This document shows positions 26,489 through 35,189 of a stretch of DNA of 64,000 nt, in pieces. How positions within the stretch are numbered: the first letter of the stretch is position 1; the number at the start of each line of letters is the position of its first letter. The translations under genes were made by a program, and so were the position numbers. Source of the stretch: Proteobacteria bacterium ST_bin14 (GTDB taxonomy: Bacteria; Pseudomonadota; Alphaproteobacteria; Sphingomonadales; Sphingomonadaceae). The DNA is taken from the NCBI GenBank assembly GCA_002083655.1, contig MSXR01000006.1, forward strand, positions 53,483-117,482, given 5' to 3'. The notes under the pieces are model-generated. The model did no database searches and had not been told where the DNA came from. It saw only the letters and a list, made by a program, of their open reading frames with translations.

Positions 26489-27415
26489 TCAGTTGGCGTC
26501 CTCAGTTTCGGCGGGCGCAGCGTTGTCCTCGCGGCCGAAAAAGCGCTGGAGGGCACCGCGATTTTCGCCTTTGGCTGGCTCTGCATCGCGCATTGGCGTC
26601 ACGCGTTCCGCCTCTGGCTCTTCGCGCGGCACAAACTGGCGCAGGATGAGCGCGACGCCCAGCAGCACGACAATCCACGGGCCAACGCCTGCCAGTATCT
26701 GGGTCATCGCCGCAGCGGACTGAATGAAGGTCTCACCGGCATTATCGAATGTGGCGGAAGCGGAGCCGCCCAGCGAGGGGATTACCGTGCCCGATTGATA
26801 GGTGAACAGCACCGGCGTCGTCGCCAGCCCCTGCATCATCGCCCGGTCAAGCTCGCCGATCGTGGCAATCGCCTCGCGCAGCCGCGCTTGCTTTTCGGTG
26901 CCGGCCTGGCGTTGGGCGTCGCTTACTGCGCCCTTCATCTGCATGTCGATATTGGCAATTTCTTCGCGCAAACGAGCCACCGTGCCGCCGCCGCGCGCAG
27001 CACCATCACTGCCGATCATCCGTAAGTCCATCACCAGGCCGCCAGCATCCTTGACCGTGGCACCCGCCGTGCGGCCAAAGCTTCGCGCGATCACGGGATC
27101 AATCTGGAAGGCGAGGACGGCGGTGACGCTATTGTCCACATCATTGACATGGTACCGGTTCGTCAGCACCCGGCAGCGCGTTCTGCCGAGCTGATCGCAG
27201 GCGCGGACATGCGCGTCCTGCGTTTCGGCAATGCGTGCCGCTGGCATGCGGAAGGCGTAGCGATAATCGAAATCACCGCCAAGCGCTGCATCACTGGCAT
27301 CACCGCGATTGGTCGTCGGGCTTTGCCCGCCCGCCATTGCCGCCGGATCAACCCCGATGGGCGAACAGCCCGCCAGCAGGAGCAAAAGCCCTGCAAATCC
27401 ACCCGCGAATCGCAT
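26489..27415 (-). CDS. DUF4349-type lipoprotein
   Basis: The 308-aa protein starts with a lipoprotein signal (GFAGLLLLLAGCSP, lipobox LAGC). A ~200-residue periplasmic domain follows, with a helical coiled region (REEIANIDMQMKGAVSDAQRQ). A single transmembrane segment (IVVLLGVALILRQFV) lies near residue 255, then a charged tail. This layout matches DUF4349 proteins, whose role is unknown. ATG 27415 has gggagaagg upstream. The upstream neighbour kynU ends 62 bp away on the same strand. Confidence 0.75.
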   Translation of the reverse strand: MRFAGGFAGLLLLLAGCSPIGVDPAAMAGGQSPTTNRGDASDAALGGDFDYRYAFRMPAARIAETQDAHVRACDQLGRTRCRVLTNRYHVNDVDNSVTAVLAFQIDPVIARSFGRTAGATVKDAGGLVMDLRMIGSDGAARGGGTVARLREEIANIDMQMKGAVSDAQRQAGTEKQARLREAIATIGELDRAMMQGLATTPVLFTYQSGTVIPSLGGSASATFDNAGETFIQSAAAMTQILAGVGPWIVVLLGVALILRQFVPREEPEAERVTPMRDAEPAKGENRGALQRFFGREDNAAPAETEDAN

Positions 27416-27477
27416 CGCCTTCTCCCATGAACCAGCGTTAACTATATCCGGGATGGGCGGCGCGACCAAACCAAAGA

Positions 27478-28695
27478 CTAAGTGACGGCGTACCGCTTTG
27501 AGAATTCAGGCGCGCGGTGCAATTCTCCCACCAGAATCGTTGCCAGAATATCCCCTGCGCGCATCACATCTTCATGGCGCAAATATAAGGGCGTCAGCCC
27601 GAAGCGAAGAATATCAGGGTCGCGGAAATCGCCGATGACGCCGTGCGCAATCAATGCCTGACACAGTGCATAAGCCTGGGGGTGGCGAAAGCTGATATGG
27701 CTGCCGCGCTGGGCGGGATCGCGCGGGCTTACGCATTCAAGCCCCAATGTGTCGCCAATACCGGCAAAAACGTCAAAAAGACTGGCACTTTTGGCGCAAA
27801 CCGCGTCAAAATTGGCCGAAAGCATCAAATCTACGCCCGACTCCAGCGCCGCCATCGCCAACATCGGCGGGGTTCCGGCCAGCCAACGCTTGATGCCGGG
27901 GGCGGGGGTGTATCGGTCGGCAAAGGCGAACGGCGCTGCATGGCCCATCCATCCGGATACGGGATTTGCTAGTTTTTCCTGAAGGTTACGCGCGACATAC
28001 AGATAGGCTGGCGCACCGGGGCCACCATTCAGATATTTATATCCGCACCCCACCGCCAGATCAGCGCCGCAATCATTCAGCGACACAGCAACCGCGCCCG
28101 CGCTATGGCTCAAATCCCACAGCACCAGCGCGCCAGCCGCATGGGCGCGCGCAGAAAATGATTTCATATCATAACGTTGGGCGGTTTTGTAGTGAACGTG
28201 CGTTAGCAGCACCAGCGCGGTTTTATCATCAATCGCACCGCCAATCTGGTCGCGCGGCACCGCCTTCAGCGTCGCGCCGGGCACACAGGCCACCGCGCCC
28301 TCGGCGATGTGCAGATCCGTCGGAAAATTGCCCACCTCGCTGACAATCACGGTGCGCCGCGGATCAACACGGAGCGCAGAAACAAGCAATTTGAATAAGT
28401 TAACGGATGTGGAATCGGTAATAATCACCTCGTCTGCCTCGGCGCCGATCAGCCGGGCGATCTTGCCGCCGATGCGCTGCGGAGCATCGATCCAGCCCTC
28501 GTTCCAACTGCGGATCAGCCGATCGCCCCATTGCCGCTCCACCATATCGGCAAGCGCAGGGCCAGCCGCGCGGGGCAGGGGGCCAAGGGAGTTTCCGTCG
28601 AGGTAAATCACCCCCGGCGGCAGCGCGAACAGGTCGCGAAAGCTGGCCAGCGGATCAGCGGCGTCCAGCGCACGCGCCTGTTCCAGCGTCATCAT
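27478..28695 (-). CDS. kynU: Kynureninase
   Basis: KynU is a PLP enzyme that cleaves kynurenine to anthranilate and alanine in tryptophan breakdown. The 405-aa protein has YLDGNSLGPLPR, ITDSTSVNLFKLL and EVGNFPTDLHIAEG. The PLP lysine is Lys220 in GCGYKYLNGGPGAPA, with WDLSHSAGA just before it. GSHISFRHPQAYALCQALI sits in the C-terminal domain. ATG 28695 overlaps the upstream esterase stop by 4 bp (ATGA), so both genes are translated from one message. No tryptophan dioxygenase gene (kynA) is visible nearby. Confidence 0.96.
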   Translation of the reverse strand: MMTLEQARALDAADPLASFRDLFALPPGVIYLDGNSLGPLPRAAGPALADMVERQWGDRLIRSWNEGWIDAPQRIGGKIARLIGAEADEVIITDSTSVNLFKLLVSALRVDPRRTVIVSEVGNFPTDLHIAEGAVACVPGATLKAVPRDQIGGAIDDKTALVLLTHVHYKTAQRYDMKSFSARAHAAGALVLWDLSHSAGAVAVSLNDCGADLAVGCGYKYLNGGPGAPAYLYVARNLQEKLANPVSGWMGHAAPFAFADRYTPAPGIKRWLAGTPPMLAMAALESGVDLMLSANFDAVCAKSASLFDVFAGIGDTLGLECVSPRDPAQRGSHISFRHPQAYALCQALIAHGVIGDFRDPDILRFGLTPLYLRHEDVMRAGDILATILVGELHRAPEFSKRYAVT

Positions 28696-29579
28696 TTCAG
28701 CGCGCCCAATATCAGCGACCGCGCTTTGCCCCAGGCGGCGCTTTCGGGCGCGATCAGCTCGACATGCCCAGTCGCGGGGATGCGGTGTAGCACCGCCTTG
28801 TCGCCCGCTTTGCTGGCTTGCGCGCCATAATTGATGCCAAGCCGCATCGGGATGATCCGGTCATTTTCGCCATTCACCAGATCCTGCGGCACGCCAATCG
28901 GCAACAGGCGCGGCACCGATGTGTCGGCGAACACATCGGCGTGCGCCGTCGTTTTTGGTCCGGTCAGCCGGGCGATGATATCGGTGCCGCAGCCATTGTC
29001 CGGGCTGGCAGCGGTCGCCTCCAGATCAGGCAGGCCACCCAGGCTGATGACATGCTTGATCGGTAGCGGGTGCGCGGTGCGCAAAACGCTGCCTTTGGGC
29101 AGTTTTGCCCGGCCAGCCAGCCATAGCGCCAGATGCCCGCCCGCCGAATGCCCCACCGCGACGACGTGCTCTAGATCAAGCTGGTACCGCGCAGCATAGG
29201 CTGCCAGCGCATCAGCCGCCGCCGCTGCATCCTGAAAAGTGCCCGGATACCCGCCACCGGGCCGGTCTACCCCACGATAATCGATGTTCCACACCGCTAT
29301 CCCGCGCCTGCGCAGATCATCGGCGATCCAGTTCATCAGCGTTCGATCGGCAATCTCGGTCTGCCAGCAACCGCCATGCACCATCAGCACCACCGGGTGG
29401 CGTCCATCGCCTTTGGGTAGCCATAGATCGACCTTTTGATACGCATCGCTGCCATAGGCAATCGTTGCATTGGGCGCAGGCCGGGCGCGGCTGGTAAGGT
29501 CGGGCCAGGTGAGCAGGGGGGTATCCATCGCCATCATTGGCGTGATGGCGAACAGCGCGAAAAGAGCAAGTCTGAGCAT
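28692..29579 (-). CDS. Exported alpha/beta esterase, kynurenine formamidase-like
   Basis: The 295-aa hydrolase starts with a probable signal peptide (LRLALFALFAITPMMAM). It carries the oxyanion motif HGGCW and the nucleophile elbow GHSAGGH. An Asp sits in VNGENDRIIP and a His in ATGHVELI. These fit the arylformamidase/BD-FAE esterase group, and coupling to kynU makes N-formylkynurenine hydrolysis plausible. The signal peptide is odd, because the pathway is normally cytoplasmic; it could be a general secreted esterase. The start ATG 29579 is divergent from parC across 96 bp. Confidence 0.8.
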   Translation of the reverse strand: MLRLALFALFAITPMMAMDTPLLTWPDLTSRARPAPNATIAYGSDAYQKVDLWLPKGDGRHPVVLMVHGGCWQTEIADRTLMNWIADDLRRRGIAVWNIDYRGVDRPGGGYPGTFQDAAAAADALAAYAARYQLDLEHVVAVGHSAGGHLALWLAGRAKLPKGSVLRTAHPLPIKHVISLGGLPDLEATAASPDNGCGTDIIARLTGPKTTAHADVFADTSVPRLLPIGVPQDLVNGENDRIIPMRLGINYGAQASKAGDKAVLHRIPATGHVELIAPESAAWGKARSLILGALK

Positions 29580-29675
29580 TTCACCGGCCTAACCGCACGG
29601 CGATGCGTTGTCCAAGGGGCACCATGTGCTGCTACCCCCTCGCCACCATAGAATCGCGCTGCTATCGGGCCGGGG

Positions 29676-31949
29676 ATGACCACTGACGTGCTTGACCCCG
29701 ACGCCCCGGCTCCCCAGCCCGATCCAATTCCCGGCCAAACCGATGCCCCGTTCGATAGTGCGCTGTCAGAGCGTTACCTTGTCTATGCGATGTCGACGAT
29801 CACGGCGCGGTCGCTGCCCGATGTGCGCGATGGGCTGAAGCCTGTTCACCGGCGGCTGTTATGGGCGATGCGGCTGCTGAAGCTTGATCCGGCGCAGGGC
29901 TATAAAAAATGCGCGCGCGTGGTGGGCGACGTTATCGGCAAATATCACCCGCATGGCGATCAGTCGGTGTATGACGCCATGGTTCGCCTCGCGCAGGATT
30001 TTGCGCTGCGGTATCCGCTGGTCGACGGGCAGGGCAATTTCGGCAACATCGACGGCGATAACGCTGCTGCCTATCGGTACACAGAGGCCCGGCTGACACA
30101 GGTCGCGATCGACCTGATGGATGGCCTTGATGAAAACGCGACGGATCTGAAGCCCACCTATAATGGCGAGGAAGAAGAACCCGAGCTGTTCCCCGGCCTG
30201 TTCCCCAATCTGCTGGCCAATGGCGCGAGCGGCATCGCGGTGGGCATGGCGACCAGTATCCCGCCGCACAATGCCGCCGAGTTGATCGAAGCGGCGCTGC
30301 TGCTGATCGATGATCCCAGCGCTGATGATGCCGCCATCATGAGCAAGGTTTCAGGACCAGACTTTCCAACGGGCGGGCTGGTGGTCGACAGTGCGGCGAG
30401 CATTGCGGAAACCTATGCCACCGGGCGCGGCAGCTTTCGGGTGCGGGCGCGCTGGCACATTGAGGATCAGGGGCGCGGCACGTGGAACGCGATCGTCACC
30501 CAAATCCCTTACGGCATCCAGAAGGGCAAGCTGATTGAGGCGATTGCCGCGATCATCAACGACAAGAAACTGCCGATCCTGGCCGATGTGCGCGATGAAT
30601 CGGACAGCGAAATCCGCGTCGTCATCGAACCGCGCAGCCGCACCGTTGACGCCGATATGCTGATGGAAAGCCTGTTCCGGTTGAGCGATCTCGAAGTCCG
30701 CGTGCCGCTGAACCTGAACGTGCTCGACGCGCGCCGCACCCCGCGCGTGATGAGCTTGCGGGAGGCTTTGTCGGCCTGGCTCGACCATCAGTTCATCGTG
30801 CTTCAGCGCAAATCGCAGCACCGGCTCGACAAGATTGCTGACCGGGTGGAATTGCTCGATGGTTATATCATCGCCTTTTTGAACCTTGACCGGGTGATCG
30901 AGATTATCCGGACCGAGGATGAGCCCAAGCCGGTGATGATCGCCGAATTTGAGCTTAATGACCGTCAGGCTGAGGCGATCCTGAACATGCGGCTGCGCAG
31001 TTTGCGGCGGCTGGAGGAAATGCAGCTTCGCAAGGAACGCGACACCTTGCAGGAAGAGCGCGCGGGGCTGGAGGCGTTGCTGGGCAGCGATGCCCGCCAG
31101 CGGACGCGGATGAAGAAGGATCTGGGCAAGCTGCTGGTCCGCTATGGCGAGAATACGCCGCTCGGCAAACGCCGGACGACCGTGGCCGAGGCCGCCCCCG
31201 CGCGCGACATTCCGCTGGAGGCGATGATTGACCGTGAACCGATCACCGTCATCCTGTCGCAGCGCGGGTGGATCCGCGCGATGAAGGGCCATATCGATAC
31301 GGCAGGCACCGAAGCGCTGAAGTTCAAGGAGGGTGATGGCCCGGCCTTTGCCTTCCACGCGCAAACCACCGACAAGATCCTGCTCGCCGCCGAAACCGGG
31401 CGCTTCTACACGCTGGCAGCAGATAAACTGCCCGGCGGGCGCGGCTTTGGCGAGCCGGTGCGGTTGATGATCGACCTGGATGGTGAGGCTGGCATCCTTG
31501 ATTTGTTTCCGGCAAGCCGCGCCGAGCGGTACTTGGTTGCGGCCAATGATGGGCGCGGTTTTATCGTCAAAACGGCGGACCTGATCGCCGAGACGCGCAA
31601 GGGCAAAACCGTGGTGACGCCGCGGCTGGGCGCGCGGCTGGTGCGGCTGAAGCCGCTTGATCCGCTGGCGGATTACATTGCCGTGATCGGCGATAACCGC
31701 CGCTTGCTGGTGTTCCCGATTGCGGAACTGCCTGAAATGGCGCGCGGCCAGGGGGTGCAGTTGCAACGCTATCGCGACGGTGGCCTTGCTGACGTGACCG
31801 GCTTTGTGATGGCGCAGGGGTTAAGCTGGGCGATGGGCGGCGATAGCGGGCGCACCCGTAATGAACCCGATATGGGGCCATGGCGCGCCGCGCGTGGCGC
31901 TGCCGGACGCATGCCCCCCAACGGCTTCCCGCGCGACAATCGCTTTTAG
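29676..31949 (+). CDS. parC: DNA topoisomerase IV subunit A
   Basis: ParC is the DNA-cleaving subunit of topoisomerase IV, which decatenates daughter chromosomes. The 757-aa length and opening (LSERYLVYAMSTITARSLPDVRDGLKPVHRRLLWAM) mark ParC rather than GyrA. The catalytic Tyr lies in AAYRYTEARLT, preceded by DGQGNFGNIDGD. The C-terminal ~250 residues form the beta-pinwheel (GWIRAMKGH repeats) and lack a GyrA box. The quinolone-resistance region reads HPHGDQSVYD; I draw no resistance conclusion from it. Confidence 0.96.
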   Translation: MTTDVLDPDAPAPQPDPIPGQTDAPFDSALSERYLVYAMSTITARSLPDVRDGLKPVHRRLLWAMRLLKLDPAQGYKKCARVVGDVIGKYHPHGDQSVYDAMVRLAQDFALRYPLVDGQGNFGNIDGDNAAAYRYTEARLTQVAIDLMDGLDENATDLKPTYNGEEEEPELFPGLFPNLLANGASGIAVGMATSIPPHNAAELIEAALLLIDDPSADDAAIMSKVSGPDFPTGGLVVDSAASIAETYATGRGSFRVRARWHIEDQGRGTWNAIVTQIPYGIQKGKLIEAIAAIINDKKLPILADVRDESDSEIRVVIEPRSRTVDADMLMESLFRLSDLEVRVPLNLNVLDARRTPRVMSLREALSAWLDHQFIVLQRKSQHRLDKIADRVELLDGYIIAFLNLDRVIEIIRTEDEPKPVMIAEFELNDRQAEAILNMRLRSLRRLEEMQLRKERDTLQEERAGLEALLGSDARQRTRMKKDLGKLLVRYGENTPLGKRRTTVAEAAPARDIPLEAMIDREPITVILSQRGWIRAMKGHIDTAGTEALKFKEGDGPAFAFHAQTTDKILLAAETGRFYTLAADKLPGGRGFGEPVRLMIDLDGEAGILDLFPASRAERYLVAANDGRGFIVKTADLIAETRKGKTVVTPRLGARLVRLKPLDPLADYIAVIGDNRRLLVFPIAELPEMARGQGVQLQRYRDGGLADVTGFVMAQGLSWAMGGDSGRTRNEPDMGPWRAARGAAGRMPPNGFPRDNRF

Positions 31950-32193
31950 GCTGGAAACTCAGCCTAACATGGCCACCAGCTGTGCTCGCTGCGCATAATT
32001 TTATGCGCTCCCAAGTCCGCTTTCCGCAAGCCGTCGTTTGTGGCGATGCATGGAATCGGCAGGAAAGTCCCAGCCCCTGGCCGTCATGGGGGCACGACGA
32101 CGAGCGCGCATGAAGGGCGGGTTTCAGGGACGCCGTTAGACGCCCTGAACTGCGACAATTAGGGCGTAAATCGGCCGACCAGCCGCACAGCGC

Positions 32194-32907
32194 TCAGCCT
32201 GGTAGCGGCCAAGAAAGTCCGAGGGCGAGCGCGGTGTCTGGACCGACAACGCCATCGACCGCCAGCCCCTCACGCGCCTGGAAAGCGGCGACCGCTGCCT
32301 GGCTAGTCGGGCCATATTGACCGTCGATCTCACCCGGGTCGATTCCGGCTGCGCCTAGGGCGCGCTGAACGGCTTCAACATGCTTGCCTTTCGTCCAAGG
32401 TTTCTTGGCCTGAAGCAGGCCAGCAGGCTCGCTGTAGGGCGTCGTTCCGAGTGTCGCGCTATAGCTGACGCCGGGCAAGCGGACCCCAATGCTCCATTGC
32501 CGCCCCGCGGCATTTTGCCGTACTGCCACACCCACTGCCGAGCTGTGCGCCTCGACCGTGGTGCCATCGCCGCGCGAAATTGCGACATGTCCGATCTTGA
32601 CGCCAAAGGCGCCTGGCTTGCGTACGAGGATCGCGCCGGGCGTTGCGATCGCCTTGGCGACGGTAGTATCAGCATTGGCCGCGATAGCATCCGCATACCA
32701 CCAACCCGAATAGCTCTCGCCGGTCTGAAGGTTGGGACGGACCGCGAAGATCAGCCCGTATGCATGATAGGTGCACCAAGAGATGAACTCAGCACAGTCC
32801 CAAGGACCACGCCAATTTGCGTTTGTCATGGGGACGCGAGTGCCCAGAATATAGCGTTCACCGACATGCTGCATTGCTAGATCGACGATATTCTGTCCTG
32901 TGGCCAT
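32194..32907 (-). CDS. NlpC/P60-type cell-wall hydrolase with peptidoglycan-binding domain
   Basis: The 237-aa protein has two parts. Residues ~1-140 are an NlpC/P60-like cysteine amidase/endopeptidase: VDLAMQHVGERYILG, the catalytic-type Cys in GPWDCAEFISW, and a His in KIGHVAISRGDG. Residues ~165-237 form a PG_binding_1 domain (KGKHVEAVQRALGAAGIDPG, then DGQYGPTSQAAVAAFQ). No signal peptide is visible. ATG 32907 follows an excellent ggggaggaac. It is isolated, next to AT-richer DNA with repeat fragments, so phage-endolysin or effector origin is possible. The 244 bp on its parC side show no gene. Confidence 0.8.
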   Translation of the reverse strand: MATGQNIVDLAMQHVGERYILGTRVPMTNANWRGPWDCAEFISWCTYHAYGLIFAVRPNLQTGESYSGWWYADAIAANADTTVAKAIATPGAILVRKPGAFGVKIGHVAISRGDGTTVEAHSSAVGVAVRQNAAGRQWSIGVRLPGVSYSATLGTTPYSEPAGLLQAKKPWTKGKHVEAVQRALGAAGIDPGEIDGQYGPTSQAAVAAFQAREGLAVDGVVGPDTALALGLSWPLPG

Positions 32908-33461
32908 GATGTTCCTCCCCGAAAACATAATTCGTAGTGTATTTGATAATCGCGCCATCTTCAAACAATATTGAGATTGTAGTAACTGTGCCTCGCAAAT
33001 GTCGCAGTAGGAGTTTTCGACGATCTCCAGTGGCAATCAGGTCAACGTGTGCGATATGAGGGAGATCATCCGGTCCCCAATACGAACGGCTCAATTCGCA
33101 AAGTTCTGAACGACGCCGAAGGCCGGCACGATGCGAAATGCTCCAGGTGAGACGACTTCGCGGAGTTTTCTCATCCCCTGAACAAAGGGCCGCTATTGGG
33201 AGTTGCGACCTCAGTCAGGAGTGGCCGACTTTGGGGCGCAAAGTTGACGCCGTGGGCTGATGCGGCGAACGGCAGATAGCACATTGCTCGCTCCCAAATC
33301 TGCCCGTCTCGAATCCACCAGTTTCAGTCGTCTAGCCCTCGTGTCGAAAGCGGCCGCTTGTGGGTTCCCGACCTAATTATTGCGTCGTTCACACGGGCCA
33401 AGCCGAGGAATCACCGATGCTTTATCGGGTGTTAACCTATCCAAGGTACCGCTGATGAGGC
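32908..33461. other. Gene-free AT-richer stretch with repeat fragments
   Basis: This 554-bp stretch has no convincing gene. Short open frames at 32858-33094 and the upstream extension of the NlpC gene look weak. It is visibly richer in A/T than its surroundings up to about 33100. The right half holds degenerate repeat pieces, including the 17-bp match at 33318-33334 to the element at 8242-8258. The promoter of the GGDEF-EAL gene must lie in its last ~100 bp, but I cannot place it with confidence. Confidence 0.55.
33318..33357. repeat. Dispersed element, copy 2 (partial)
   Basis: 33318-33334 (ccagtttcagtcgtcta) is the exact reverse complement of 8242-8258, and the nearby cgaaagcgg core matches the inner part of that element. 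Only one arm is present, so this is a half or decayed copy. Confidence 0.6.
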
Positions 33462-35189
33462 ATGGTTTTTGGCAATCTTAGGTCCAAGCTGACCCCTGAT
33501 CGAGCGGCACCCGCCGCTGCGGTGGACGATGCTGTGCCCGTTACGCCGCAGTACCCGATGGTTGAGCAGACGATTGAGCTGCTGCCCATTCCCGCCGCCG
33601 TGGTGATTGTCGACAACGGCCGGATCAGCTTTGCAGCAATGAATAGCGCGTTTGAGGCGGTGAATCAGGGGCGTTCGGCAGACCGCTCACCCATTGCCCG
33701 GCTGCTCAGCGCGCGGATCTGCGCCTTTCTGGAATCGGCGGAAAGTCGGGACAGTTTTGAATGGGAAATCGGCGAATCAGTCGATTGCCGTTATTACCGC
33801 GTGCATCTGGCGCGCGCATCGGGGCCGGGCACGTATCGCTGCCTGTTGACGCTGGTTGACCATACATCGGTGTTGCGCACGGAAAAAAATCTCCGCCGTG
33901 AAATGATGACTGACAGCCTTACCGGCCTGCCCAATCGCGCCGGTTTCAGCGAACTGCTTGAAGAGGTGATTGGCGACGACCCGGCGCAGCAGGCGCGTTA
34001 CGCCGTGCTCATCATCAACCTTAATCGTTTCAGCCGGATCAACGCCTGTATGGGCTCCATGGCCGGCGATGAATTGTTGATGACGGTTGCGCGGCGTTTG
34101 AAGGGGGCATTGCGCGGGCGCGATGTGCTGGCCCGCACCGGGGGTGACGAATTCGGCATCTTGATGAGCCTGGATGAAGGGCGCGGCGATGCCGATCATG
34201 TCGCCAAGCGCATACAGGGGGCACTGGCTACACCCTTTCGCCTCTCCGCATTTGAAATTCGCGTGTCCTGCTCGATCGGCATCGCGTTTGGATCGGATGT
34301 GATCGACGATTCAGAAGACCTGATCCGCCACGCACAATTCGCGGTAAAGCGATCCAAGGCCAGCGGCGGTGTGGAGGCATATCAGACCCAGGCATTTGAT
34401 ATTGTTCGCGAACAATTCGGTATGGAAACCGCGCTGCGCCGGGCGATTGACGGCAATCAACTCCGCCTGACCTTCCAGCCCCTGTGCGATTTGACGACTG
34501 GCCGGGTCGTCTCGTTTGAAGCACTGGCGCGCTGGCTGGATGATGATGGGAACGAGGTTTCGCCGACGGACTTTATCCCGGTGGCCGAGGAATCGGGGCT
34601 GATCGTGCCGCTGGGGCGTTGGGCGATGAGTGAGGCTGCGGCGACACTGGCGGCGTGGGATGTGCGGGCCGGCGGCGATTGCGGCACCCGCTTTGCGGTC
34701 AACCTGTCGGCCATTCAGCTGCAGCGCGATAACATTCCGCTGATGGTGGAACGCGCCTTGGTGGCATCGGGGTTGCCCGGCGAACGGTTTACCCTGGAGC
34801 TGACGGAAAGCGCGCTCATCGCTGATCCAGACCGCGTGACACAGATTATGCACGCGCTGAAGGGCTTGGGGACGACCCTGGCCATGGATGATTTCGGCAC
34901 CGGCTATTCCAACCTGGCGCATCTGCAAAAATTGCCCATCGACGTACTGAAAATGGACCGTAGTTTTGTAACGGGCATGCTGGCGGATCGGGACAAGATA
35001 TCGATTGTGCGGGCGATTTTGTCGCTCGCCCAGGCGCTGGGGATGAAGACCACCGCCGAGGGGATTGAATCGCATGAACTGGCGCAAACCCTGGCCGCGC
35101 TGGGCTGCACCTATGGCCAAGGTTTCCATTATGCCCGCCCGCTGGAGGCAGACGCTGCGTTTCACTTCCTGATGGAACGTAACGCCTGA
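33462..35189 (+). CDS. GGDEF-EAL cyclic-di-GMP turnover protein
   Basis: The 575-aa cytoplasmic protein has three parts: an N-terminal PAS-like region (about 35-135), a GGDEF domain (about 150-305) and an EAL domain (about 325-570). The cyclase signature RTGGDEFG is intact at residues 227-231. A product-inhibition I-site RGRD (218-221) sits the usual five residues before it. The phosphodiesterase signature is SFEALARW (353-355), with ELTESAL and DDFGTGYSNLAHLQ also present. Both activities are therefore possible. No transmembrane segment is seen. It converges on and overlaps cca by 28 bp. Confidence 0.94.
   Translation: MVFGNLRSKLTPDRAAPAAAVDDAVPVTPQYPMVEQTIELLPIPAAVVIVDNGRISFAAMNSAFEAVNQGRSADRSPIARLLSARICAFLESAESRDSFEWEIGESVDCRYYRVHLARASGPGTYRCLLTLVDHTSVLRTEKNLRREMMTDSLTGLPNRAGFSELLEEVIGDDPAQQARYAVLIINLNRFSRINACMGSMAGDELLMTVARRLKGALRGRDVLARTGGDEFGILMSLDEGRGDADHVAKRIQGALATPFRLSAFEIRVSCSIGIAFGSDVIDDSEDLIRHAQFAVKRSKASGGVEAYQTQAFDIVREQFGMETALRRAIDGNQLRLTFQPLCDLTTGRVVSFEALARWLDDDGNEVSPTDFIPVAEESGLIVPLGRWAMSEAAATLAAWDVRAGGDCGTRFAVNLSAIQLQRDNIPLMVERALVASGLPGERFTLELTESALIADPDRVTQIMHALKGLGTTLAMDDFGTGYSNLAHLQKLPIDVLKMDRSFVTGMLADRDKISIVRAILSLAQALGMKTTAEGIESHELAQTLAALGCTYGQGFHYARPLEADAAFHFLMERNA

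Noticed and set aside
30351..31766. Long open frame (471 codons) on the strand opposite parC
   Set aside because: It is fully antisense to the well-conserved parC and its translation is Arg/His/Gln-rich with no domain; a GC-rich shadow frame.
32858..33094. 78-codon minus-strand frame upstream of the NlpC-type gene
   Set aside because: No family, overlaps the start of the NlpC gene in another frame, and has no ribosome site; kept only as part of the gene-free stretch.
34311..35165. 284-codon antisense frame in the GGDEF-EAL gene
   Set aside because: The sense frame has intact GGDEF and EAL motifs; the antisense product has no recognisable pattern.
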